From Pterois miles (lineage: Eukaryota; Chordata; Actinopteri; Perciformes; Scorpaenidae): a DNA stretch of 64,000 bases. Below are positions 35,810 to 46,395 of this stretch, one piece after another. A model generated the notes under the pieces. That model had not been told where the DNA came from. It saw only the letters and a list, made by a program, of their open reading frames with translations, and did no database searches. The stretch is from positions 2,527,001-2,591,000 of the forward strand of contig CAMQGK010000466.1 in the NCBI GenBank assembly GCA_947000775.1, in the 5' to 3' direction. How positions within the stretch are numbered: position 1 is the stretch's first letter; each line of letters opens with the position of its first letter. The position numbers were made by a program, and so were the translations under genes.

Positions 35810-36449
35810 CAGCACAAAGAGCAAAAAGCATTTATATACACAGCTGGAGAACACTTTTTTTTCCGGTCGACTTCAACATGTTGAGTGTAAAACCAAGTCC
35901 ATCAAGTCAAGTGGGTCAATCTCTTGTGGAAAATGTCAAAAAAAAAATTGCAGCTGTAAGTAGCACCATTAAAATACTTCTAGTGTAAATCTTAAATGTA
36001 GTTTCACCTTCATCGATGAACTGTCAAGAGCATCTTGTATCTTGCATACAGCATCTACCTGGCAAATTAAAATCTTTTGGGTCTCCATCACTAACAGTAT
36101 CTCCTATGCAGTATGCTTTTGTATTACTATGCTTTGTCAAAGATGTTTAGGAGAGAACAAAATAGCTGCCTTGGCACTGGCAACATATTTTACGATCCAA
36201 GAATGTAGACATTCATACTCTGCAAGGACGTTGTAGTGCAGGTGGTTGGGTGGATGACTGCATGCTGTGTCTTACATATTGTTACGCCAAGACTGCAACA
36301 ACACTTGATGAAGGTTGGGGGATGGTTTTATTAAGTATTCTAAAAGCTGACACAAGTGTCATGTTTCAAGTCTGTATTGACATTTTTAATACTTAACAAG
36401 GACGCTGATCTTTCCCTAAACTTAATTAAGTACTTCAAGTTGCTTAAAC
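35021..36449. other. Non-coding stretch with a (CA)n array
   Basis: (CA)n at 35744-35807. No coding region or repeat family recognised. Confidence 0.45.
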
Positions 36450-36568
36450 AACGATGCGTCTCCACTACCTCCCACTGTCCAAAAGTGAAGCCAAAACACC
36501 CTGGGTACGGGAGCTGCCATCTTGAAATTCTGATGTCATTTGGAGCCAGAGTCTGCGCGGTAGTGATC

Positions 36569-36599
<31 letters not shown>

Positions 36600-37138
36600 G
36601 AGCCGCAGTATCGAGGTCCCAGCCACACACCCGCCTGAGCCAATCACAAGCCGAGCATAGCCGCAGCCTGCTTGTGTGAGCCACCTAGCTGCTACGCTAG
36701 CACCACGGTAGCTGTTTGACACAACAACTAACTATAATACTGTATCTCCAGAACTGCACACAGACTTGTGACAGTTGTGGAAAGTTAGTTATATCTCTAA
36801 TCGTAAAATTCCCAATCCCATGGCGCCGCGAATACTTCCCTCAGAGCAGCTGTTAGTCATGATGTCTCATCCCCTTTTTATAACATCAAACAACAAATTA
36901 AAACCAAACTTATCAGAAATATGACGACATACATTAGCGTGATAAGAACTACCGAATATGACAGAAACCACCTTTGGGGAAACTTTGAAGTTTTAGTTTG
37001 GCCCATGTCCCATCCACTGGCATGGTGGTAGCGGGATTTATGACCTATACTGCAGCCAGCCACCAGGGGGAGACTGGGAAATTTTGACTTCACCTTTAGG
37101 AGGCTGTCATGTCATCCATCTTTATAGACAGTCTATGC
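36450..37138 (-). mobile_element. ITR element (TAGACTGTATATAAAGATGG family, type B), copy 2
   Basis: Reverse copy of 31696-32146: right edge CCATCTTTATAGACAGTCTATG; left edge GATGCGTCTCCACTACCTCC. The interior has CTGCAGCCAGCCACCAGGGGG, CCCATGTCCCATCCACTGGC and CCATCTTGAAATTCTGATGT. The outermost TAGACTG end is missing on the left. An uninterrupted run of 28 G (36569-36596) lies inside; the polyproline ORFs on the minus strand are translations of it. Confidence 0.75.
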
Positions 37139-38914
37139 CAGGAACAGATACTGAAGGGAAAACAACTGAATATTAATGTTTTGCATATACAGTAACGATT
37201 AACACTTCAAAAGCAGTTTGCAGAGTAAAACAAAATATATTTGCTCATCCCAACTCGCAAGTGTGATTAGTTTGCGTGAGGACTGTATACAAACTCTTTG
37301 GCTTTGGTGCACGTGTGTCTGAAACCAGCAATAGATAACTCACCTTGGCCACCGAGGACCACAGTGCCCCCCTATGTGGAACACTTTCAAACTAATAATG
37401 CTCATTCTTCTTACTGTGACACACAGCTGATGAATGAGGCAATTAACACTCATGCAGAATGACCACAGTAAACGTCACAGTCCTCTGGTGGCACAGCTAA
37501 TGGTCTGGGAGGTCTGACACACTGATGTCACACAGATGAAATGAAATGAAAGGTGATAAATCTTTAGGGGGGGGTCAAATCAAGAGTGTGGCGTGAAGAC
37601 TTTTTTTTAAACTTTGGGAGCATATTTTATTTCTACACAGGTTTCATATTGACAAAAAAGGTGGCATGGACTACTATACAATTTATAACTCAAGGGAAGC
37701 TATTTAAACAACACAGCTAATCCAAAATGCTTTGCAGTGCAGAAACAAATAAGAAAAGACCATAACACTGACAATGGATCGAAATCACATGTTCATAATG
37801 TACACACACAGATAACCAACCCCAGGCTCATTTAGACCCAGACCGACTGTCGCAACGGACAGGTCTTCGGTCAGAGGATCTCGAGTCTGTGACAGCATTT
37901 CACCAAGCAGCACTGTCCTCTGCAAAAAAATAAAATAAAATAAAATAAGCTAAGCTAAAAAATAAGCTTCTCAACTCAGTTCTATGACTAAGAGGAAGCT
38001 GGCTGAGGGAGGACAGTCGGAGTAATACTGTCTTTCGTTCTTGATAATGGCAAAAGCCTTGGCGCAGACAGTATTAAAAGGTCTGAGTGATGTAAAGTAA
38101 AAAGATTTGCAGTGATGAAGGCTGGAAGGATATGAAGGTCTTGATGAGTCAGACACACACATGAATTGCTCTGACTGAAGCCGAATTTGCAGACTCTAAT
38201 GTTATTTTTAAGAGTTTTCCTCATGGTTTCTTAGACAAGGTTTGGAGTAAGAACAGGCATGGTCATGCCAGCTTTTAAGATGATGTCATTTTTCTCAGCA
38301 AAATAAATTCAGTAATGCCGCAATCGCTGGATTTTCTCATGAAAACAAAGAAAATCCACATACGTACATGTAACCGGAGAATTCAGAGACAACGGGTTCA
38401 AAGCACACCGGATCACTCAGATTTAAGACAATCAACTTTATTAAAGACTAATGCTTCAACTGTCTTCAGAGTCAACCCGATGTGAGACTCTCATTTTCTC
38501 TAAAGTAACCTTGTGAAATGCTTGAAGCGCATCTAACCTCCTTTCTTAAATCCACATTCATTTTTCACATGGAGCAAATTCAGGCCATTGACTAACAGCA
38601 AGCCGTCTCTACGGTGCTGGTCTTTGAGGGAATGGAGAACAAGCCAAGAGATGATGGATGAATTTGTCACTGAATCTTAGTGTAAAAGTTCTTATAATGA
38701 AGACAGGAGGAAAGGAAATTAGAGCATTCATTGCTTTCTCCATGCGAGACACTGAATAATATGAGCTGTGATCTGAAAATCTAGGGAGGCAAAACTGAAA
38801 TACCTTCACCAAAACATAGTCACTCAATATGAATTGACCACATAACAGCCAGTTCACCCGAGTTGACTGTAAAATTTGCATTATCAGTCGCTTTAAGCAC
38901 CAACGATGTGGGTC
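37139..38914. other. Non-coding stretch, nothing recognised
   Basis: No gene or repeat recognised apart from short A/T-rich patches (37925-37970). Confidence 0.4.
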
Positions 38915-39165
38915 GTTATGGCCCTTCTACACCTACTATGTTGTAAATGGGAGTCAAACTTCGAAACACGTAATATTTTGTAAAACTGAATGAAACACCA
39001 CATTTTAGGTTCAGGCAACAAAACTTCATCTTCTTTAGGTTTAGACGAAAAAAAAAATTTAAACAATCTCTTTGTTAGGTTTAGGGGAAAACATTATGTT
39101 TGGGTTAAAGTAACCACAAACACAAAGTCAACTACACCTTGTTAGTTTCACACAGGATGTGAACG
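38915..39165 (-). repeat. Dispersed repeat family with 'cctgtgtgaaa' core, copy 3 (reverse)
   Basis: CACCTACTATGTTGTAAA, AAAACTGAATGAAACACCACA-TTT and TTTCACACAGGATG, in this order, match the reverse complement of 46090-46390. Confidence 0.5.
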
Positions 39166-39298
39166 CACTGTGTTTTGTCTCATCCATCATCCCTGGAGTT
39201 TTACACTGTCTATACTACAGCACCTGATGTTGGCTTCTGCTCCTGTCATAATTACTACAGTCACTAGAGGTCGTTGTCATGTTCTTTTATACCTTATT

Positions 39299-39872
39299 AC
39301 CTCCGCCAAGGAGGTTATGTTTTTGCCGGCGTTTATCTGTCTGTTTGTTTGTTTGTCTGTGTTCAAGATAACTCAAAAACTTATGGACGGATTTTGATGA
39401 AATTTTCAGGGTGTGTCGAAAATGTGAAAAGGAAGTGATTTAATTTTGGGGCTGATCTGGAAGAAATCCTGGATTCTGGATCACTTTGAAATTTTCGTTA
39501 ACATTGGGGTAAATGGGACCCAAAAAAAATCTCAATATCTCTGGTAATTGTTGCCCAAAGCTCATGAAATTTGACTCAGGGATTTACAATGTGTACTTCT
39601 ATGAAATCCCAGAGGCTGATCCAGATCTGATCCAGATCTGATCCAGATGGCGGATTTTATAGCAATTTATATAAAAAATGGGGGTAATCTTACATTTTGG
39701 CCTACTGTGTTGTGAGTTTTATGTTGTGTCTTGTATATATGTTCTATGTTTGCCACTGATATAAAAAAAAATTTTTTTTAAATGTAGGATTTTTATTTTG
39801 GAGTGAATTACAATATGGGGGGAAACTATGGTGCTTGGCGGAGGTCTGCGCTCTCCGAGTGCGTTTCTAGTT
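39299..39872 (+). mobile_element. CCTCCGCCAAGG element with both ends
   Basis: Left end ACCTCCGCCAAGGAGGTTATG; right end CTTGGCGGAGGTCTGCGCTC, an 11-12 bp inverted repeat (CCTCCGCCAAG/CTTGGCGGAGG). A short direct reiteration (CTGATCCAGAT three times at 39619-39650) lies inside. The full-length form here is about 575 bp; 11489-11640 is a truncated copy. No coding potential. Confidence 0.7.
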
Positions 39873-40326
39873 TAAAATAAAACCTGCTAGTGGGTGTTAC
39901 TATGGGGCTTATGGCAACTGATCGGCTGGCCAGCTTAAAGGACTATTGGACCTGTTAGTGATAAATCAGTCCTAAAAGTGTAGTCAGTAGTGTAGGTAAT
40001 GTTAGCTATCAAAGAAAGAATAGTTTCAGTAAATTACAGCCAGTCGAAGCTAAATTATTCTGAGGTGTCTCAGGTTGAGCTCGTGACCCTATTGAGTCAT
40101 ATTAAAAGTTGTTATTAAAAGAACTTGAATGAGATTTTCTGTGAAGCTCAAGAAGTGTCAAGGATGCGCTACCAAATTGACTTTTTGTTGTTGAGTATAA
40201 TTAGATATTAACATGCTTTTGTGCTTGCAGTGACCTTTAACGCTCACTTAGGTGCTAAGAGTGGACAAATGGATATTTCCTTTAATTCAAGTTGAACTCT
40301 TATTGTTTCCTCTCTTTACTCCACAG
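39873..40326 (+). other. Sequence just upstream of the first copine exon, presumed intron end
   Basis: Ends in TTATTGTTTCCTCTCTTTAC-TCCACAG, a good pyrimidine tract and AG. No promoter-like or 5' exon signal. No C2A exon is seen in it. Confidence 0.45.
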
Positions 40327-40390
40327 AGGGATCCAAGGGAAGAAATGTGGCACTATCATCCTATCCGCAGAGGAGCTGAGCAATTGTCGA
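40327..40390 (+). CDS. cpne: Copine exon: C2A domain end and inter-C2 linker
   Basis: One base completes a split codon and 21 codons follow, including GKKCGTIILSAEEL and ending with Asn-Cys-Arg. The start after TTTACTCCACAG and the donor GTGAGTAAG are both strong. This segment is the end of the first C2 domain and the linker into the second one in copines, which are cytosolic Ca2+-dependent phospholipid-binding proteins (C2A-C2B-VWA). The sequence fits the CPNE5/8/9 group best from memory, and I cannot tell which paralogue. The exon ends in phase 0, matching the start of the next at 53604. The upstream neighbour exon must end in phase 2, and it was not found in the preceding 40 kb by eye. Confidence 0.9.
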
Positions 40391-40928
40391 GTGAGTAAGC
40401 CATGATAATCTCCCTTGCCAAACACACATTAGCAGGCAAACATCTGTCAGCTACGCCTGGTTAAACAGTCTTCGCACATAAAGTGGATTGAGCAGGATGG
40501 ACGCTCAGAAGGGCAAATAAGTGCCAGCACACAGCTATAGACAAAGGAAACAACCGGTTGACTTTGTTCAGTCCACGTTGACAACTTTTTTAATTTTTTG
40601 TTTCAATATCACAGAGTCTTATTGAGGTTATATGTTAAAACAGGTAATTTTACAACAATACCGCACGGTCAAACACAGGTCCATGTAGTCTTGTAGTATC
40701 CATGTGGATTAAGTATATCCCTATTTTTTAATATTCTGGCTTTGAGAAGCCAGGCAGAAATCAGGGTGTACATGCCGTACAACAGATGCAAAAATCTTTA
40801 GAAATACATGGATTTTATATTTTATTTATTTATTTTCTTCAATGTGAGGTATCAGACAAAAAGTACTTGGTGTCTGTGCTGAAACTCAGGTATAACAGTG
40901 TCAAGTATCTATCTACTGTGTCTATCCC

Positions 40929-41990
40929 GTACACTGAATATACGAAGTGACGCAGTCACCGTGACGTCACCCACTGGTTTGTGCACTTCCTTGTTTTAAC
41001 CCTCAAATCCAACGTTTTGGCCGTCATCATCTTGTTTTGTTGGAACCAGATGTGACACGAGAAGTTGAAGCACCAAGGAGAACCAAACACTGAATAAGAC
41101 ATATTTAGGCTGCCAAAAAGGTAAAAAATTAACTTTCACGAACTGAAAACACTGAAATGGTAAAAGAGCTAAGACAAAAACACAGACAACTTCCAGATTG
41201 GACAACGCCGTGGTAGCGACCTGTCAGTCATAAGGTAGCCACGCCCTAAAGCATACCCTACTTCATGGTCTAGTTGACTCTAAATGGGACCATTTTACTA
41301 AATGAACATCATGCTGTACTGAAGAAGACTCGAAAATAGTGATTGAGACCATAAACTCATGTTTACAATGTTTACCGAGGTAATAAATCAAGTGAGAAGT
41401 AGGCTCATTTTCTCATAGACTTCTACACAATCAGATGTCTTTTTGCAACCAGAGGAGTCGCCCCCAGCTGGATAATAGAAAGAATGCAACTTTAAGGCAC
41501 TTCAGCATTGCCTTCACAATCCAGACCCGGAAGTTGTCCACTGATTTCATTGGCATTAGGAGCCTTTAAGTCGCAGCCATACAGCAAACCAAAACAATGA
41601 ATTAAAAGTGCTGCAGAGTGTGAGGTTGATTCACAGTGGGAGTGGCAGTACTAGTGACTCAAAATGATCAATATCATAAATACTGGGTCATATGGAGATT
41701 TAGGTTGAGCAGCATTAACATGGTCATTCTACATCACTGTGAAGGAACTGGGGAACCTGATGAAGTGCATGATTTTATGTTACCACAAGCTAATGCACAA
41801 TATTCAAAGTTTTTAATTATAATGATTAAGTAGATGACCTAATGAATGTTCAGTGCAGTTTGGTAATTATGTCAATCATTTTTTTTATATCAATATGTCA
41901 CATCACAGTCACCATGTGTCACTGCTGGAGACAATTAGTTGCAGCGGGGGTGTAAGACTAGTAGATGTGCAGTCAAGCATACAGATATAA
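40929..41990 (+). mobile_element. Type A ITR-family element, left arm of a long inverted pair
   Basis: Starts with GTGACGTCACCCACTGGTTTG-type text and a degraded CACTGAATATACG terminus, then CCAGAGGAGTCGCCCCCAGC, ATGAATTAAAAGTGCTGCAG, GTGGGAGTGGCAGTACTAGT and GCAGCGGGGGTGTAAGACTA. Nearly all of it occurs in reverse at 52132-53200, with runs of more than 80 identical bases around 41595-41680. In this copy the family text goes on to about 42060 (TTTTCAGACCCGGAGGTTGC), unlike the other arm. No coding region. It sits about 540 bp after the exon donor. Confidence 0.8.
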
Positions 41991-42609
41991 GAAAACAAGT
42001 TTAAGCCACTTCCTCATTGGCTTCACTTTTCAGACCCGGAGGTTGCCACCTGGTCTATACATCCAACTACCTACTAATCTACTTATTTAACTATCTACCC
42101 CTCTGCAGTACCCATCACACTTACACACCCAGTCACACACACATACTTCCCTTTCAGAATAAAAGAGACAGTACAGCTGCTCTCACTCTGTAGTGTCCCC
42201 CCTGTCTAACGAAATGGCCCAGAAACATGATGGGATGAGTGCTGATCATTCCCTCAACCATCCAAAGCTGCGGATGCTTCACTGGGCTCCCAGCATGCAG
42301 ATTACAAGATGATGCTGAAAAGCATGAGAGTGCAACAGAGCAAATGGGCACAAAGACAGAGAGCAAAAGTACAGATGGCACCATGAAAATGAGAGCAACA
42401 GTGATAAGATGGAGAGAAACTGAGATGTGTATTTGTTGAATAGATAGAGAAAATCAGCCGGACAGGTAGAAACAGACAACAGTGATGTGATTCAACAGAG
42501 GTTTATGTCACACTGCCGTGTACCGTACCAGCTCTTAGATAGAAGAAAGGCATGGATGATGACAGTGTGAGACCGAGTGTCCCTGTCTGACCTTGGCGTT
42601 TGCTTGTAA

Positions 42610-42666
<57 letters not shown>

Positions 42667-42720
42667 TATACACAAACAAACATGCACACTTTCACACACT
42701 TGTTCACAACCAGTCTGGAT
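41991..42720. other. Non-coding intron sequence with a (CA)n array
   Basis: (CA)n at 42611-42664. A 42030-42060 segment continues the type A element. Nothing else is recognised. Confidence 0.45.
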
Positions 42721-42960
42721 CATAGACTGTACATAACAAGTGGATGTGGTCAACGTGACGTCACCCATTGGTTTGTGGACTGCCGTTTCTGAAGCCTCGA
42801 GTTTGACATTTTGGCTGCCACCATCTTGTCTTTTAGCATCCAGAAGTGACAAGAGAAGGTGGAGCTAAATACAACCGAACACTGACCGACACTGACCGAC
42901 ATTTTTACGCGACCAAAAAGGATACAGTTAATGTTCATGACGAGAAAACACACTGTGAAT
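42721..42960 (+). mobile_element. Type A ITR-family element, 5' fragment
   Basis: CATAGACTGTACATAACAAG and GTGACGTCACCCATTGGTTTG start a copy that matches 40929-41170 (GGACTGCCGTTT, a GCCACCATCTTG stretch, AGAAGTGACAAGAGAAGGTGG) and stops near AACACACTGTGAA. Its direction is the same as that of the left arm. CCGACACTGA is duplicated at 42880-42900. Confidence 0.7.
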
Positions 42961-43149
42961 TTGCCTATAATTCAGCCTGAATTCTTGACTAGAATTTAAA
43001 GTAAAGTTCTCCGGGTTATGTAAAACACTTGTCTGCACAGCATGACTTTGTAATGACGGACCCTCCGGTGGGACAGGCTGGGTTGTAGAGGTTAACGCAT
43101 GTTTAGCATTCATGAACTGACATTATTCATCAGTCCCCATTCATGATGC

Positions 43150-43200
<51 letters not shown>

Positions 43201-43554
43201 TCTGCTTACATACCCTGCAGTAGGAAAATACATTTGTACATGCTCATGATTAAACCTTCAGTCAAAACTTGTCCAGGTCTACTCAAGAGTTTGGTGTGCA
43301 GTTTGTCTTTTTCAATTTTTTTTGAAAAAAAAACTGTAGTTTTCTATCAGTTTGAAAAAAGACTTGACATCAAACAACCCTGTTTAGAGCTTTTTAAATA
43401 ACTTGTGGATGTATTTAAAACTTTTGTACAGCAGTATTTAAAATATTATAAACCTTAGATGACAAGAAAAACAGTCTTTTACTGAGAGAAAGCTGAGACA
43501 CTTCAGCTTATTGATTTGAGTTAGCAGGTTTAGACATAATGAGACATAATTATT
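42961..43554. other. Non-coding intron sequence with a (TG)n array
   Basis: (TG)n at 43152-43197. No repeat family recognised otherwise. Confidence 0.4.
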
Positions 43555-43670
43555 AGAAGTCGACCGATTAATGGGGCCGATTATTTGCAATTTCTCATAA
43601 TTGGCATCAGGCGATGTCTGAGCATATTAAGCCGATTATTACTTAAAGCTTTATGTTTCATCCAAAGGTT
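43555..43670 (+). mobile_element. hAT-like element end fragment (AGAAGTCGACCGATTAAT)
   Basis: AGAAGTCGACCGATTAATGGGG-CCGATTATT matches the termini of the element at 8755-9482. The remainder up to about 44100 may be its interior, but no right end is seen. Confidence 0.45.
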
Positions 43671-44726
43671 TACCTCTAATTATTATAAAATACAACGTAA
43701 TACAAAGTTGCTGTACACTGACCACTGAATATGAATATTGTTCTAATGTTGAATGACCCTGCACTATTTGTGGGTGTAATAGCAAAGGTTACAACAGATT
43801 CAGAAACCAAACGTGGTTTGGAAGAGAAAACTGAAACTGACTTCCACAGCAGTTTGTCTTTGATAAATCTGAACCATATGGACAAAACACCATGAGAGGA
43901 ACAGTGCTGGTAATTAAGAAAAGATTGTTCTCGCATTTGATCAAGTTCATGAGGCGTGCAGGATCAATTTATGTTTAGTGAAACATTTCTCCAACTCCAT
44001 GTGCTGCTTATTAAAAGTTTTAGCAGCTATCTAAACACTTTGACTATCAAAATATTGTGTTACATGAATCTGATTTAACTCCCACTTGCAAACACTACTG
44101 ACACACCCGAAGCAACCGATTCCAGGGGTGGAGCCTTCAAAATAAAAGTCTGCGACAGTAAACCCTGATCCTGCAGATATTCTGACAAATAAAACCTGTG
44201 CATGGAAATATTAATGTTGCTGCTCATACAAGAATATACAAACTTATCAGATGCTAATGGTAACAGCATCTCATAACTGCATATGTGAAATGATCATATC
44301 GACTTACTGCTCCTGCCCACATTAGAGTAATTATAGCCTACTGCATTAGTGAACCCTATAGGACCGACCAACCAAAGGATCCCTGTGCAGTTGTAGCTCT
44401 CTACAGCTAAGTAATCTGAGGCTGGTCCATGGGGGAATTTTTCTGTTTTGTCGTCTAACATGTTTGCACCAGGGTGCGAGCAGAGCCGAGTGGGAGCAGA
44501 GCAGCGTGATTTTGCCTGGAGCGTCTGTCTGTGATCCCTCTCTCTGTGAGCTAAAGCTTCATCACACGAAGAAGCTGATTCAACCCCAAGGGGACTTTCA
44601 TTTAGCTTTATTTGCACAAATATAACCGCTGGACTGTCTTTTCAGCTGATTACACTGTTGCTAGGCTATTAAATAAGCCTATCAGCTGCTGTTAGCACCA
44701 CAGACAGGGCTCCGGACTAACTTTTT

Positions 44727-45084
44727 AGAAGAAGAAGAAGAAGAAGATCAACCTTTATTAGTCCCACAGTGGGGAAATTCAGTTTACACTCTGTTGGGTT
44801 TTTTTTTTTTTTTTTTTTTTTTAACTTATACATGGTACATGCAGACCTGAAACACACATACATGCATTAATGGAGAGATGTCAGAGTGAGGGGGCTGCTC
44901 CTGACAAGCGCCCCGAGCAGTTGGGGGTTTGGTGCCTTGCTCAGGGGCACCTCGGCAGTGCCCAAGAGGTAAACTGGCACCTCTCCAGCTACCAGTTCAC
45001 ACTCAGTTTTTTGGTCCATGTCGGGACTTGAACCGGTGACCCTCCGGTTGCCAACTCCCTACAGACTGAGCTACTGCCGCCCCC
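44727..45084 (-). mobile_element. tRNA-derived SINE, third close copy
   Basis: Reverse copy of 9602-9933: head GGGGGCGGCAGTAGCTCAGT ends at 45084, B box GGTTCAAGTCC near 45033, (TTC)n tail at the 44727 side. Differences are a ~5-base loss after the A box (TTGGCAACCGG instead of TTGGCTTGGGAACC) and a poly-A (poly-T on plus) run of about 25 bases inside the 3' part. It is inserted near the left end of the hAT-like element at 44705-45987. Confidence 0.85.
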
Positions 45085-45213
45085 AAAAAAAACTACACTG
45101 GTTGTACTGGTGCGCCAGACTTTTTCGTTTACGTGCACTAGCACATGATTCATTTAACATTTTTCGCCTTTTTGCACCACAATAATGCATTTTGTTAGCT
45201 CCCATAGGCCTAC

Positions 45214-45310
45214 ACTAGGGATGTCACAATACCAGAAATTTAGTTGTCGATATCGATACCAGTGAAATTCCATGATTCTCAATACCAATTTGATACCACG
45301 TTAAAAAAAC
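45214..45310 (+). mobile_element. hAT-like element end fragment (TAGGGATGTCACAATACC)
   Basis: TAGGGATGTCACAATACCAG, GTCGATATCGATACCAGTGA and CCAATTTGATACCACG follow in order as known for a common fish hAT-like family. It lies within the 44705-45987 element; the remainder of the copy is not delimited. Confidence 0.5.
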
Positions 45311-45989
45311 AAAAGTGAAATAATAAATCCCATCATGCACGTCAATATACACTCCTTTATTGCAGTTTGCTTACTGGTTTTGTTGGGAAGTTAAACAGGT
45401 CATAATTCCCTCTCTATTATCTATTTTATATTGCTGTGAAAACATCTTCAAACTGGATTTATTCAAGTTTCTAGCAAAAACTACATTTTTCGAGATGACA
45501 TTTGAACACATCATGATAACGTTAGACTTTACCTTTGCCCAATATTCATCTTAGAGCCTGAATGCGTCATAACTAATTCAACGGTACCTCCCGTTTAGCT
45601 CTTGTCCCACAGATTTCAACACTGATTTGTTGTTTCGTAATGTAATGTAATGTAATGCACAGTGATATAGTGTCACACTCACTCTTTTTGCCCTCCCCTC
45701 TTGTGAAATGAATCCGGCACTGTGTCACTGTGTTCTGGGCTGGACCGTTCAGGGCCGGGGACAGGTGTAAGGGGCACCGCAGCATTTTTCTTTATGAAAA
45801 ACAACCAATAGATCTCATCATTTTGAACTACCGTCTTGTTTTATGGTTGTGATGTGCCTTGAGGAGGAGGAGGCTACACGGTGCAGTTTCACACATACAG
45901 ATATCACACACAGACAGACCGTCAGTCGCACTCCACAGATTTTTGGTCGTATATACAACTAAAATAGTCGCAGTCTGGAGCCCTGATAG

Positions 45990-46395
45990 ATGTGGGTCAC
46001 TAGGGGTTTTATCATCTATTGATATCATAGATAGATCAGCAAACTGGACACAAAACACAGTGTTTTCACCCAGGAGACAAGGGTTTGCATCCTGTGTGAA
46101 AGCAATGTGTGTCATATGTAGTTGTCTTTGTTTTCACAAACATTAAGTTTCACTTTTACTTTTGAAATGGGTATTTTAAGCCATGCTTGTCCCTAAACTT
46201 ATTCAAGTGTTTTTGTTAGCAAAACCTAAAGACGTTGCAGTTTTGTGACCTAAACTTAAAGAAGCTGTTTGTGTTCAAAATGTAACGTTTCATTCAGTTT
46301 TACATGTAGTAGAACGTGCTGCTTTTAAGTTTAATTTTCGCTTTTACAACACAGTAGGTGTAGTAGGCCCATACTGGCCCACATCTTTGGTGTTT
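45990..46395 (+). repeat. Dispersed repeat family with 'cctgtgtgaaa' core, copy 4
   Basis: CACCCAGGAGACAAGGGTTT-GCATCCTGTGTGAAAGC, then CCCTAAACTTATTCAAGTGT, GCAAAACCTAAAGACGTTGC and CATTCAGTTTTACATGTAGT. The most complete of four copies in the window. Confidence 0.5.

Larger units (their letters stand above)
44705..45987. mobile_element. hAT-like element carrying a SINE insertion
   Basis: Left end CAGGGCTCCGGACTAACTTTT; right end in reverse ATCAGGGCTCCAGACTGCGAC. After the SINE (44727-45084) the text resumes with CTGGTTGTACTGGTGCGCCAG, a familiar continuation of this family. A second family's end (TAGGGATGTCACAATACCAG) lies at 45214-45310, so further nesting is likely. No transposase. Confidence 0.6.

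Noticed and set aside
36465..36722. Polyproline-rich ORFs
   Set aside because: The proline run is the translation of the 28-G homopolymer inside a DNA element.
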